A stretch of 64,000 nucleotides of DNA from Allodiplogaster sudhausi (GCA_945643635.1 CALZFC010000004.1:1884501-1948500), one strand, 5' to 3'. Counted from the stretch's first letter, positions 1 to 12,140 are shown. Made by a program: numbers and translations. Notes: generated by a model not told the origin, from the sequence alone.

Positions 1-275
1 AAAAGAAGATGTTACTACTAACACATTTTTATATATTGAACATTCAACAAATCTGCCAACCAAAGTTTATAAATTGGCAATAAAATAAATTTTCCACAAT
101 TCTGTCCTTCCTCGGAACCAGTGGATTATAAAGGACCCAATGGAGTATGACCATTCGTGTTTTCCTAGTATTCTCAAACCGCCTGCCCACCTCTTTTCTG
201 CCCAATTCTCCGCTCTAAAGGCGTTCGACTTCTAAACGTGGATGGTGGTTGGAAGCGAAAAATGTTAATTAATTA
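1..275 (+). repeat. Relic of cellulase 3' flank
   Basis: This stretch aligns by eye, with modest divergence, to the sequence downstream of two cellulase copies (about 10240-10515 and 22655-22925). Shared landmarks in order are the GAACGTTCAATAA-like block, ATTGGCAATAAAAT, TTCACAATTCTG, the TAGTATTC...CCTGCC block and TAAACGTGGATG. No cellulase coding sequence is present here. I infer that a further cellulase copy, or its remnant, lies just left of the window. Confidence 0.7.
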
Positions 276-280
276 ATCAA

Positions 281-345
281 TCAATTTATTACTCGATCTG
301 CCCCAGTGGCCGCGTCATGAACTTCCACATTTCGACGTGGATATC
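281..345 (+). pseudogene. Exon-like fragment, sister of 32057-32135
   Basis: The stretch from ACTCGATCTGCCCC onward reads YSICP..R..NFHIS.W.SIE and matches a second copy near 32057-32135 at both DNA and protein level. The second copy is preceded by a good acceptor (TGTCTCAG). Conservation of one frame between two copies suggests an old exon. I do not recognise the protein. No intact gene surrounds either copy. Confidence 0.35.
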
Positions 346-518
346 GATCGAAAGCACGGTATAATTATTTTTTCATCTATTTTTACTAATTATATTTTGA
401 TGAACATGATTACATATAAAAGGGCTGTTATTAAATTTCTGATTTAAGGGATCGTACTCGCTGCTATCGGCCTGCAAGCGGGATCTCTTAATTTTAAGCC
501 ATTAGTTGGAATCAATCA
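346..518. other. AT-rich spacer, no gene seen
   Basis: AT-rich sequence ending with a short block (about 447-510) that resembles 16940-17000, part of the dispersed repeat family. Nothing coding is visible. Confidence 0.6.
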
Positions 519-2093
519 TGTCGTTTGCAAAAAGTATGCGCCGACGTTGTGTTGGCAGGCCATGGGCATGACATTCGTATTTTATCAAGCATGTCATGCT
601 CGTTCCGGCTTTATAATAGTAGTAGGAACCTGGGAAGTATCACAGCCGTATTCTACGAAAAATTTGAGTCAGGTTCCGCCACAATTGATGTCGATTGGAA
701 AAAGTATACGCCGACGTTGTGTAGGCAGGCCATGGTCATGAAATTCGTATTTTATCAAGCATGTCATGCTCGTTCTGGCTTTATAGTGGTAGTAGGAATC
801 TTTGAAGTATCACAGCCGTATTCTACGAAAAATTTGAGTCAGGTTCCGCCACAATTCATGTCGTTGGGAAAAAGTATGCGCCGACGTTGTGTTGGCAGGC
901 CATGGTCATGACATTCGTATTTTATCAAGCATTTCATGCTCGTTCCGGCTTTATAATAGTAGTAGGAACCTGGGAAGTATCACAGCCGTATTCTACGAAA
1001 AATTTGAGTCAGGTTCCGCTACAATTCATGTCGATTGGAAAACGAATGCGCCGACGTTGTGTACGCAGCCCTTGGTCATGAAATTCGTATTTTATCAAGC
1101 ATGTCATGCTCGTTCCGGCTTTATAATAGTATTAGGAACTCGGGAATTATCACAGCCGTATTCTACGAAAAATTTGAGTCAGGTTCAGCCACAATTCATG
1201 TCGTTTGCAAAAAGTATGCGCCGACGTTGTGTTGGCAGGCCATGGTCATGACATTCGTATTTTATCAAGCATGTCATACTCGTTCCGGCTTTATAATAGT
1301 AATAGGAACCTTGGAAGTATCACAGCCGTATTCTACGAAAAATTTGAGTCAGGTTCCGCCACAATTCATGTCGATTGGAAAAAGCATGCGCCGACGTTGT
1401 GTTGGCAGGCCATGGTCATGACATTCGTATTTTATCAAGCATGTCATACTCGTTCCGGCTTTATAATAGTAATAGGAACCTGGGAAGTATCACAGCCGTA
1501 TTCTACGAAAAATTTGAGTCAGGTTCCGCCACAATTCAAGTCGATTGGAAAAGTATACGCCGACGTTGTGTAGGCAGGCCATGGTCATGACATTCGTATT
1601 TTATCAAGCATGTCATGCTCGTTCCGGCTTTATAATAGTAGTAGGAACCTGGGAAGTATCACAGCCGTATTCTACGAAAAATTTGAGTCAGGTTCCGCCA
1701 CAATTCATGTCGATTGGAAAACGTATGCGTAGACGTTGTGTACGCAGCCCTTGGTCATGAAATTCGTATTTTATCAAGCATGTCATGCTCGTTCCGGCTT
1801 TATAATAGTAATAGGAACCTGGGAAGTATCACAGCCGTATTCTACGAAAAATTTGAGTCAGGTTCCGCCACAATTCATGTCGATTGGAAAAAGCATGCGC
1901 CGACGTTGTGTTGGCAGGCCATGGTCATGACATTCGTATTTTATCAAGCATGTCATACTCGTTCCGGCTTTATAATAGTAATAGGAACCTGGGAATTATC
2001 ACAGCCGTATTCTACGAAAAATTTGAGTCAGGTTCCGCCACAATTCATGTCGTTTGCAAAAAGTATGCGCCGACGTTGTGTTGGCAGGCCATC
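519..2093 (+). repeat. 170-bp tandem satellite, nine units plus a partial
   Basis: Units begin with TCG(T/A)TTGCAA- or TCGATTGGAA-like sequence at 521, 691, 861, 1031, 1201, 1371, 1541, 1710, 1880 and 2050. The period is therefore 170 bp, with a single 169-bp unit at 1541-1709. Units differ at scattered sites: TTGGCAGGCCATGG versus TACGCAGCCCTTGG, and GTCATGACATTCG versus GTCATGAAATTCG. Units 4 and 8 share the rarer variant, hinting at higher-order structure. The array ends in the middle of a unit next to unrelated sequence at 2094. The unit is near nucleosome length. Because 170 is not a multiple of three and the unit has few stops, overlapping ORFs run across units; I regard these as by-products, not genes. 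Confidence 0.95.
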
Positions 2094-2725
2094 CACTGAT
2101 AACACACAGAGAGCAAGGGAATAAGGGGAAGAAAACAATAGGAAAATCTCGCTCTTTCTCTCTTTTTCTCTGATCTTCTCGGTTAAAAAAAAGCAAATTA
2201 GCAAAAAATACACGAATTGCTCTTTTGTAAGTATTTCATAATTTATCACGAAAAGCATACGATAACACTGGAATTTGTGTATGAATGAAGTAACAAAAGA
2301 AGAAGTGAAGTGCGAGAGGCATGGAAAAGGGTGAGCAAGAGCCGTAGTCACGTAGACCATTTGAGTATTCCTTGCAGTCTCAAACCGCCTGCCCATCTGA
2401 TTGCAGCAAAATGATAGAAATATATATTCAGTAACATCATCACAACATTCTTCAAAAGAAGAAAAAAACACATTGGAACTCCATGATAGACTATGAAATT
2501 AAATTTTATTTTTATTGAATGCTTCGCCGATTGATTTTTCCCATTCCTTTGTTCCCTTTGCTCTGTTGTTCTCTATTACAAGTTACAATGAGTCATCAGT
2601 GGTAGATTGAGAAATTTCTGAAATAGTATTTTCGAAGAAAAACCAGCATAGAATAAGCACATGACCGTCGGTGAAAACAATGCCATTCAAATAGGCGGAC
2701 AGACAGATCCCTCGCTTTCTTTCTT

Positions 2726-2769
<44 letters not shown>

Positions 2770-2790
2770 TGGCGCTTGTCACTCGCTTCC
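2094..2790. repeat. Dispersed repeat copy and CT tract
   Basis: About 2340-2700 aligns with 18030-18400, sharing GAGTATTCCTTGCAGTCTC, TTGGAACT-CATGATAGAC, GAGTCATCAGTGG and CATGACCGTC-GTGAAA. It belongs to the family of ordered repeat modules spread over the left half of the window. A CT tract follows at about 2709-2766. I see no gene. Confidence 0.75.
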
Positions 2791-2797
2791 ATTTTTG

Positions 2798-2935
2798 AAT
2801 GCTCAGTAAATGAAAATAAGCTTATTAAAAGGATTGCGCAAGGCTTATTAAAAAGGGTTTCGAAAGGATCTTTTTCGTGGTGCAAAAAGGCTGATTAAAA
2901 GGATTCTTTTTGCGAATTGCACCATGTGCTTTCTT
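2798..2935 (+). repeat. Left arm of inverted tandem-repeat pair
   Basis: Starts with CTCAGTAAATGAAAATAAGC and continues as imperfect units of about 30-40 bp of the form GGCTTATTAAAAGGATT. The same start and the same unit type occur inverted at about 4910-5103. The two arms enclose 2936-4909, which contains the minus-strand gene at 3510-4399. Confidence 0.6.
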
Positions 2936-3509
2936 AAATGTCACTAGGTCATTTCCACTGCGAAGGAAGCGCATTCATAAAGCTTTCTTTATTTGTGGCT
3001 TTCAAGCATTAATAGTACACGAAATTAGAAAACAACAGTCTAACAAGTTAGAATTACTCAATACTTGATACATTTAGCACAGGGAGGGCGGAATTGTGAA
3101 AAATGGCACAGGAATTCTTAAGCTTAGGCCGATTATGTTACAAGATGCAAGCAAATGAAAATAAAGCTTCGAATGATGATGAGATTTTCACAGTGAACGA
3201 GTTGCAAAGAAGAAAACTACAATGCTGCAAATTATACGAATCCACAAATAAGAATTTGTGCCCCGGCATTCAAGGCACCGGCGCCTATTGCACAGATCAA
3301 AACTCGAGAGACATTTTACAAGGATATACGAAGAATTCCCACAAGAAATGCCAAAACTATGAACGAATTATGAATTAAAAGAAACGTTAGTGTACAGTCT
3401 ACAGCTTATTAGAAATCGACATCAAAATCTCAAGTCACTATTTGGCGCCGGCGCCGGCGTACCACAAAGCAGCCGCCGTGCACCACTCCGAGGGCCCTCC
3501 AGCACAACC
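2936..3509. other. Spacer with one unsupported 91-aa ORF
   Basis: Mostly AT-rich. A plus-strand ORF at 3103-3378 (91 codons, several Cys, many Lys and Asn) is the only open frame. It lies immediately 3' of the minus-strand gene and shows no signal peptide, domain or second copy. I cannot say whether it is real. A GGCGCC-rich patch at 3442-3460 lies in the 3' region of the minus-strand gene. Confidence 0.3.
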
Positions 3510-4909
<1,400 letters not shown>

Positions 4910-5103
4910 AGACTTGCAAAGTCCTGTTAATAAGTCTTACGCACGAAATTCCTGTTAAAAAGACTTTCGCCCCGCGAAATCCTGTTGATGTGCCTTTGTT
5001 TGTGCACAATCCCATCAATCAGCCTTTTTGTCGGACAATCCTTTTGATAAGACTTTTTTGTCGAACAATCCTTTTAATAAGCTTATTTTCATTTACTGAG
5101 TGC
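4910..5103 (-). repeat. Right arm of inverted tandem-repeat pair
   Basis: Contains repeated units of about 36-40 bp of the form AATCCTTTTGATAAGACTTTT and CCTGTTAATAAGTCTT. It ends with the reverse complement of CTCAGTAAATGAAAATAAGC, the same boundary sequence as the arm at 2798-2935. Confidence 0.65.
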
Positions 5104-5290
5104 CTTTTCTTACAGCAGATATCCACAACACTGTGTTTTCTTCCCTTCCTCTCCCCAGCAGTATCTCTCCCTTCGGAATGGCCTTTTCTTCTTCGATGAC
5201 GTGCTTCTGCCTTCTCATCCACCGCCCGCATCTCATGCGTCGGCTTGTTCGGAACCATTTTATAGAGCTTGGACCTCCTGGCAACCTTAA
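5104..5290 (-). pseudogene. Exon-like segment beside repeat arm
   Basis: The minus strand has a GC-rich stretch open in two frames. One reads a basic segment beginning MVPNKPTHEMRAVDEKAEAR, the other includes IPKGEILLGRGREENT. The latter is reminiscent of LIGRGTGNT in the gene at 3510-4399. The segment stops at the tandem-repeat arm. It may be a piece of the same or a related gene. I cannot choose the frame. Confidence 0.25.
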
Positions 5291-5429
5291 TAAAATGATA
5301 AATTGATGACTGTCTCTTTAAATAATTCATCAATATATAAAGAAAGTTTTTTAATCCTTTTACCAAGAAAAAATGCAGACGACTATCTACAAAATCGATG
5401 TACATACTCATATGTAATTGGTAGCAAAT

Positions 5430-6560
5430 ACATTTTTTATTTACTAAGGACTACAACATCACAACATCGCTTTTCGAAAAAAATCCTATCTTAGCTAGAA
5501 ATGCGGAAGTAAATCCACCGACAGGGAATTAATTTCTTAATTAGTAGAATCCTCAACCCGCCTGCCCTCATGTACTCAATTTACTTCTCTTTATATGGCA
5601 TCATCAACTTCAAATTTTCAATATTGAAGTCGATAAGAAGTAGAGATTGTCAATTAATTTATTCATTAACTAATTATTGCATTATTTCCAAGATGACGAA
5701 AAATTTTTGCAATACTCTCCGTTACGTGCGTGTCGTTACGTTGTAGAAGGTCTTATTTAATTGGTTTTTTTAATTGATATTCAACTTATTTCTCGTACTT
5801 TATTCAACTTTCTTTCTCGCTCCTTATTGCAAGTTTACATGAGTCATCGGTGGATAAGGAAATGTCTATCATCCTTTTTCGAAGAAAAAAAAACAGCACG
5901 ACCATCTGAAAAATCGCTCCGTTCATATTGAATAATGCATGCATTTAATTCACTAGGAGGAGACTAGCAGTCCCGATCGTTCAGCTGTTTGGATCTTCGC
6001 TTATAGCCAGAAATATGGAAGTAAAACCACCGGTGTCACCATTTACGAACTCCTCATGAACAATTCTTAAATATTGTTTAAGGATTATAACAAGAAACTA
6101 TAAAAAATGTTTTATTCTTAAAATATCTGTTCTCCTCTTTTTATAATAAGGCAAAAAATATTTTATAACTTTGCATTTTTTTAGCAATTCATGCGAGCGA
6201 GATCTTTTCGTATATAAATTTATCCAAGTCGAAATGAGTTGGATAAAGAAAATCTTTTAATCCTTTTGCGAAGAAAAAGAATGACTATTTGCAAGGGCAA
6301 TCCATTTAAAAGGACCATACAATTTTAATTTACTATTAAAAGTAACTGCGGAGCTTATATCGCAATGTAAATGAGTTTATTGTCCCAGTTATGATCGCTC
6401 CCAATCTCACTCAGATGCATTCTCGATCTTGCTCTCGAAAAATACAACTATGGATTTTGTCGGTCAATATACGGAAAACATTAATATGTCATTTAAAGAT
6501 ATAGGTAGTGTTCATTCAAAATGTTTATTAATTTGAAAATAATATCTACTTCTCTCAATT
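5430..6560 (+). repeat. Long dispersed repeat, copy A
   Basis: Aligned by eye with 24090-25130 and 34760-35820, and in part with 29640-30150. Shared blocks in order: CTAAGGACTAC, GAAGTAAATCCACCGACAGG, AACCCGCCTGCC, GAGTCATCGGTGGATAAGG, CGTTCAGCTATTTGGATCTT, TAGCCAGAAATATGG, CCACCGGTGTCACC, GCGAGCGAGATCTTTTCG, AAATGAGTTGGATAAAG, and finally GATCGCTCCCAATCTCACTC with GGATTTTGTCGGTCAA. No ORF spans the unit. Divergence between copies is low in its last 350 bases. Type of element unknown. Confidence 0.8.
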
Positions 6561-7042
6561 CTTACCCTGGTCGAACTGTTATCAAGGACCATTGTCGGTA
6601 GACTATTTTAAGTGTCTGTACAGATAAATGCCCATGACTAACTGAAAAATACGAAGTTCTTAAATCTTTAAAAAAAAAGAGGACAGAGATTTAAAATTCG
6701 TATTTCTTAACTGTGAAAATGTTAAATGTATTGATGAATTGTTCATGGCAATCGTCGCATTGAGAGTGATAACACCTGTGGTTTTACCTCCGCATTTCTT
6801 GATAAATTCAGAGATCCCATTTTGACAAACGAGTGTACACGGCAGCCTTTTTGGTAAATAAAAAAATTCATTTTCTGACATATACTATCGGAATTTTTGA
6901 AAATAGTCATGTTGTTATTTTTTAAAAGATTGTATATAATTCTTTTTCTTTATCCACAGATGGCTCATTTCAAACGGCAATAGAGGATGAAATGGAAGTA
7001 TATCGCCCAATATATTAATCACAAAAAAAAAATTCTCCTCAC
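6561..7042. other. AT-rich spacer, no gene seen
   Basis: Poly-A/T runs and a short minus-strand ORF (6660-6881) that overlaps a dispersed-repeat block in inverse orientation (compare CCTGTGGTTTTACCTCC with GGAAGTAAAACCACAGG elsewhere). I see nothing else. Confidence 0.5.
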
Positions 7043-7449
7043 CAAAGGTGGGAATGGGCCGGCCGGCCCATTTTCCCTAGGCCCCGGGCCGGGCCGGGTC
7101 GTTCCCAAGAAAAGTTGGGCAGGCCCGTAAGTCAGAAATTCCTGGCAAATTGATGGTAAAGAGGTAAACTTTAAATTTTCGGAAGTATTAGAAAGAGGTT
7201 TATATATACTAAATATGGCAATGGATACATCAAATCACTTAATTAGAGTGGAAATGTTGTTATAAAAATTTTAAGAAATTTTTTTTACATTAAAAAGGTA
7301 AAATTTAAATCAGAGAGGCTTAATCGGGCCGGCTGGGCCGGGCCGGGCCCAAAATTACAAGGCCCGGAAATTTCCGGCCGGGCCGGGCCGAGACTTAGGG
7401 CCCTAAGGGCCGGGCTGGCCCAAAAATTTTGGGCCCATTCCCACCTCTG
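7043..7449 (+). mobile_element. hAT-like MITE with GGCC-rich ends
   Basis: Left end CAAAGGTGGGAATGGGCC and right end, inverted, CAGAGGTGGGAATGGGCC form terminal inverted repeats. GGGCCGGGCC-rich subterminal blocks follow and an AT-rich core separates them. Flanks are CTCCTCAC and CTCCTAAG, an imperfect 8-bp target duplication as expected for hAT. There is no coding capacity. A truncated relative lies at 25170-25300. Confidence 0.7.
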
Positions 7450-7452
7450 CTC

Positions 7453-7560
7453 CTAAGTACCTCCGTTCAATGCGCAGCCTCCTCTCCCTGAGGAACACGA
7501 GGTACTGGCCTAGCAGGGGATTCTCTTCGAGAAGGAGCATTGAAGGGGGCTTCAGAGACT
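7453..7560 (+). pseudogene. Decayed copy of the FEKEH exon module
   Basis: DNA aligns with 26452-26545 and 20056-20152. The conserved plus-strand reading in those copies includes AEEH.VL.EQ.ILFEKEH. Here a one-base change breaks the frame after the serine codons, but the DNA match continues to GAGAAGGAGCATTGAAGGGG. Part of an unidentified, repeatedly duplicated exon. Confidence 0.45.
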
Positions 7561-7599
7561 GCTGCTGCGTGGCGAGAAAGGGTAGAGACAAAGAGAGTG

Positions 7600-7812
7600 G
7601 TACAGAGAGGGAGAGAGAGTAGGAGAGAGTAAGAGAGAGAGAGAGAGAGAGAGGGACATGGAGCCAGAGAGATGGAGGGTGAGAAGAGAGAGAGAGAGGG
7701 GACTTGGAGCCAGAGGGATGGAGGGTGAGAAGAGAGAGTGTGAGAGAGAGGGGACATGGAGCCAGGAAGATGGATTGTGAGAAGAGAGAGAGAGAGTGAG
7801 AGAGAGAGAGAG
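7600..7812 (+). repeat. GA-rich simple repeat with internal tandem unit
   Basis: A run of GAGAGA with a repeated longer unit GGGACATGGAGCCAG-AGATGG that recurs at about 7652, 7700 and 7750. ORFs across it are low-complexity artefacts. Confidence 0.85.
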
Positions 7813-8193
7813 AGATTTAGAGAACAACTTCATGTTGGAGAATAAGATTGAACAAGGAAGACTTTCACTTTTTAAAATCAAACAAATTAGTCAAGAACTC
7901 CAAATTCCTCCTTTTTTATTATTTCAAATTACCGAAAAAAATTTCTCGTACATCATCTAATTTCGGAGGAAGCTTTTTGCCTTGATTTGACCAGTGTCTT
8001 CTGCCAAAGTCGCTTCCAATTCTCCTACTAAAGTAAACATATTAATATTTAAAAAAAAACGCGATCCAGGTGGTTTTGAGTCGTTTGCGATCGTGAAAAG
8101 AGACCAGACTTGAAAGCTGTTGATGTACTTCTGTGGGATAACTTTCTCTCTCTTTCACTTTATCTGTCTATCACGCTTTCCGTCCGTCTGTCC

Positions 8194-8231
<38 letters not shown>

Positions 8232-8698
8232 GCACTCTCTGTCTCTCTTTTTCTTTCTCTCTGATCTTTTGCAATTTCCTTGCCTCGGCAGCCAGTTCTA
8301 AAAAGTCACTAAAATTATATATATTTTTTTTCGATAAACTTATATTCCATACCGTTATTCAAACCAACGATCTAGATAGGACATAGACGAATTTTTGAAG
8401 TGCAACGTTGAAATAATAATAATTTATTTCACCATTGAATATATGATGCAACCACATTGGATATATTATTGAATTGAACCGACTTATCGGGGTCGAGCCC
8501 CAACATGTCTCCCCCTCCTCTCTCTCTCTCGTTCTCGATGTCTCGGTCTCTGTCCCAGGCATACTAGACAGAAGAGAGTAAGATTGTCTTTTTCGAAGCT
8601 GTGCATGGATATCATAGAACACCAAGAGGCCAATGGGCGAATACATTGTTTGTTCAACAGAACATTGGTGGATCATAAATGAAGGTGAACTCCACAGG
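7813..8698 (+). repeat. Cellulase copy-1 upstream region
   Basis: About 8305-8690 is shared with 20195-20565 upstream of the intact cellulase, including CCGTTATTCAAACCAACGAT and CGAACCGACTTATCGGGG-like blocks. A CT tract sits at 8142-8232. Module AGGTGGTTTTGAGTCGTTTG near 8067 belongs to a dispersed repeat. CCACAG directly before the ATG at 8699 could be a splice acceptor, cis or trans. No TATA-like promoter can be assigned safely. Confidence 0.55.
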
Positions 8699-10093
8699 AT
8701 GCGTCGCATACTCTTCTGTCTAGCAGTCGTTTTGCTGGATGCTTCCGCGCTCATCCCGAAGGAGCCGCCCTATGGAAAGCTCTCGGTGCAAGGCACGAAG
8801 CTGGTGGGCGCGAATGGCCAACCCGTCCAACTCATCGGAATGTCGCTGTTCTGGTCCCAATGGATGGGACTGTACTTCAACAGGGACACCGTCGACGCAC
8901 TCGCTTGCCAGTGGGGCGCGAACGTGGTGCGTGCCGCGATGGGCGTCGACCAGGGCGGCTACCTCAGCAACAAGCAGGGCGAGCTGGCGAAGGTGCGCGC
9001 CGTCGTGGAGGCGGCCATCGAGCGAGGCATCTACGTGATAATCGACTGGCACACCAAGAGGCACACAACCACAAGCAGGACGCGATTGACTTCTTCAAGC
9101 AAGTGGCCAACGACTACGGCAAGTACCCGCACGTGCTCTACGAGACCTTCAACGAGCCTCTCCAGGTATATCTTTAAGGCGGTTTCTACAAGGCTTCAAC
9201 AAACGCTTTAGGTGGACTGGAACGGCGTTCTGAAGCCCTACCACACCGACTTGCTAAAGGCGATTCGCTCCATCGACCCTGACAACGTGGCCCTGCTGGG
9301 TACTCCATCATGGTCGGGAGCCTCGGGCATAACCGATGCCAGCAACTCACCTTTGTCGGGTACGCACGGCGCATAGTCCACTCACGTCCTGTTGTAATTT
9401 AGGCCAGACCAACGTGGTGTACGTGCAGCACTTCTACTCGGGTTCGCACCGCGACTACGAGCGAAGTGCGTACTCGAGTGCCGCAGCGAAGATCCCCGTG
9501 TTCATTTCGGAGTACGGCATCTCCGAGGTTCCAACGGACAGATCTACACGCTGGACCAAAACAAGGCCTTCTACTTGGCGTGGTCGATCGCCGACAAAAA
9601 CGAAGCCTCAGCAGCGCTCAAGCCTGGCACCCATCCCAATCAGGTGGGCAACGACGCGCAGTTGTCGAATGCCGGCGTCTTCCTGAAGAACATGATCAAG
9701 TCGAGGATGTTGTTCTCATGCGACGGCAGCGTTCCGTCTCCAGGCCCAACATCTGCTCCGGCCCCGTCAACGCCACCATCGTCCAGTGCCAACGGATTGT
9801 CTGTCCAGGTAAAGACAACCAACTCCTGGCCGGGCGGTGCTCAACTCGACATCGTCGTCACCAACAACGGCGCGTCGCAGATCTGCTCTGCGCAGCTGAA
9901 ACTCCAGAAGGATGGCTCGACGTCTATTGTCAGTTTGTGGGGTCTGGACAATACCTCCAGCGACCTGTACAAGACGCCCGACCATATGAAACTCGCGAGT
10001 GGCCAGGCCCACACCGCTGGCGCGGTCATCAGTGGCTCGAAGATACCGTCCTTCAGCGTCGTCAGCACCATTCTATGTGGCAACGGGTCCTAG
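8699..10093 (+). pseudogene. GH5-CBM2 endoglucanase, frameshifted copy 1
   Basis: Homologous throughout to the intact gene at 21072-22504. Exon equivalents are 8699-9165, 9212-9359 and 9403-10093, with the two introns (46 and 43 bp) unchanged. The signal peptide (MRRILFCLAVVLLDASA) and the N-terminal half are open. One base is lost near 9050, destroying the W-H-D-H catalytic-site motif and the downstream frame of exon 1, including the NEP acid/base region. Exon 3 has two more deletions (10 and 27 bases, near 9529 and 9553) right after the nucleophile motif FISEYG. The CBM2 domain remains open in its own frame (about 9785-10093). Net loss leaves no way to translate a complete enzyme. Flanking DNA on both sides is duplicated with copy 2, so this is a segmental duplicate that has decayed, not a retrocopy. 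Confidence 0.92.
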
Positions 10094-11160
10094 GCCCCGC
10101 TCCGATAAACAGAGAGAGACTGCCGTCTCTTCTTCTCCACAACTCCAAAACATTTAAATGTCGCTGATAAACTCCATTTGAATAATTGCATTATGAGTAT
10201 AAAGGGACAGCGGAAGAAGAACATGCTCTCTATTGCAAGGAAGAAAAGAGGAAGACACAACTGACACATTTAAAAATATATATTGAACGTTCAATAATTA
10301 AATCTGACAACCCAAGTTTATGAAATTGGCAATAAAATCAATTTTTCACAATTCTGACCTTCCTCAGATTGGCAAGGATCCAATTAAGTTTGACCATTTG
10401 AGTATTCCTAGTATTCACAGAATCGCCTGCCTACCTCTTTGCTACTCAATTCTCTGCTCTAAAGTTTACAAGTCGTCAACTTCGACTTCTAAACGTGGAT
10501 GTCGGTTGGAAATTTAGTCAATCAAGTGATTTATTTGTTTTCGTCCATAAAATGGATACAATGTGTATTTACTTAGTAACTCATTATTTCATTCTTCAGA
10601 GAGAAGAAAAAACATTTGTAAAGAAATTTTGATATTTTTTCGAAAAGAAGTACTTATCAATTAAAAAAGGCTTCGCATTCATATGCGAAAGCAAATGAAT
10701 TTATAATTTACTATTATCAATAAGACAGAGCGGTCGATCGCTGTGAAAATGGGATCTACGCTTTAATTAAGAAATACGGCAGTAAAACCACGGGTGCGCT
10801 TACTATCAAATTAAAAAAAAACTCGATTCTCAAGAACAATTCATGAATATTTTTGTAATTATTTCTCTATTTGAACACATTTCTTTCTTTTCTTCTCCTG
10901 CATCTTTCTCTCTCTCTCTGCAGTCTGCGTCTCCTCCGTCCATTGCTCTCTCATACCCTTGCCTCCCTCTCTCTCCTCGTGTGTTTCTTCTCATTCTCCG
11001 CTTCTCCCTCCTCCAATGCCTTTCATATTCTGGCTGGCTGTGAGCGCAGAGAGGCCGGCAGATCACGCAACACGCGAGAGCGTTCAGGGCAGGAAACAGT
11101 AAAAAATATAGGGATGAAAAAAAGAAGAAAAAATAGTTATTTTTTATTTTGCAAATTAAA
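10094..11160 (+). repeat. 3' flank of cellulase copy 1
   Basis: Nearly identical to 22505-23560. It starts with GCCCCGCTCCGATAAACAG, contains the cellulase-flank block also seen at 1-275, a dispersed-repeat block (about 10390-10860) and a CT tract. The match ends at TTTTATTTTG near 11147, where the other copy switches into a CBM2 fragment. No gene seen. Confidence 0.85.
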
Positions 11161-11164
11161 AGGA

Positions 11165-11345
11165 CGAAATAATGACAGGTGCTTCTGACCGATGACGTTC
11201 CGAATATAATTAACAACGATGCAGCTAAATTTGATTGATTCTGCCTGTCTTATGAAACATTCGTACTGCACTTATAATTGCACGACTTATCAGCGGCCTT
11301 GCCCGATTTCCTGCCTATCAGGTACGGTAGCTTGAGTTTCTGCAA
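11165..11345 (+). pseudogene. AEFLPRQWPIG exon module, copy 1
   Basis: One of at least three copies of a module beginning GACAGGTGCTTCT and ending at a GGTACGGTAG-like donor. The others are 13485-13685 (plus) and 27545-27755 (minus). In the best-preserved copies one frame reads YC...SAALAEFLPRQWPIG; here the equivalent is LHDLSAALPDFLPIRYG. Frame conservation suggests an exon of an unknown gene that has been duplicated with its introns. Confidence 0.4.
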
Positions 11346-11439
11346 AAATCACTAATTAAGCTCATGCGAAAAGAGGTGATCACAGCCATCTTTATTTTTG
11401 TCTGTCTCTAACTTTATTATCCCTTTCCTAGGTCGTTGC

Positions 11440-11880
11440 CTCACTCTCTCACTCCTCTCTCTCTCTCACCCTCTCTCTCTCTCTCTGCCTGTCTCTCCCT
11501 TTCACTGTCCCCTTTCCAGTCCATCTCCCCGGCCCAGCCGCTTCCTCCACATCGCGAGACCATCAACAGAGTAGGCAAAAACTGGCATTGAGCCAAAAGA
11601 TTTAGAATCAGAGTAGAATTAGAGCGAAATAGAGAGCGAATGAGAGAGGGAGAGAGAGTGAGCAGAGAGAGGGAGAGAGAGAGAGAAAGAGCAAGGCATT
11701 TCCCTATTTTTTTCTCGATGTCAGCGCAGGGCATCCAATTTTGAAAGGATGCTTTGCAAACCTTCCGATGTAGGGCTCTTCTCGATTTCTCGATCTATTT
11801 GATCTTTTACAGAAGACTCGTCTTTCCTAAGTATTTTCGTTTCCTCTAGCAGCTAATACTCTAAACGCGAACTCTCTCTC

Positions 11881-11929
<49 letters not shown>

Positions 11930-11965
11930 ATCTCTCTATCTCTCTCTCTCTTTGTCTCTGTCTCT
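11440..11965 (+). repeat. CT/GA-rich low-complexity block
   Basis: CT runs at about 11445-11500 and 11871-11960 with a GA run at 11640-11695. The intervening sequence holds no convincing gene. Confidence 0.8.
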
Positions 11966-12039
11966 GTCCCTGTCTCTCTTTCTCTATGTTCCTGTACAAT
12001 TTCCTTGCCTGGTCAGGCCGCCCTATTAAGGCCGCCGAA

Positions 12040-12140
12040 GAAGATAATATTAAAAATAAAAATCCAAACAGCACGCAAGAATAAGAGACACAGGTGGATC
12101 TGAGACGTTTGAGAATATGAAAAACGAGCATACTAATAGA
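12040..12140 (+). repeat. Dispersed module with AGGTGG-TTCTG core
   Basis: AATAATATTAAAAA, then ACACAGGTGG and ATGAAAAACGAGCATACTAA. Related modules occur at 8060, 12650, 17560, 25640 and 26990. In several copies one frame reads TGGSATFATVKSEQ, so the module may derive from an exon. Confidence 0.5.

Noticed and set aside
519..2093. Possible CRISPR-like array
   Set aside because: The whole 170-bp unit is repeated without unique spacers, and the DNA is eukaryotic.
525..2124. Overlapping ORFs of 64-136 codons in the satellite
   Set aside because: They repeat every 170 bp in shifting frames and reflect lack of stops in the satellite unit, not selection for a protein.
8720..9064. Long antisense and alternate-frame ORFs inside the cellulase copies
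   Set aside because: Shadows of GC-rich coding sequence; they recur in every copy only because the true frame is conserved.
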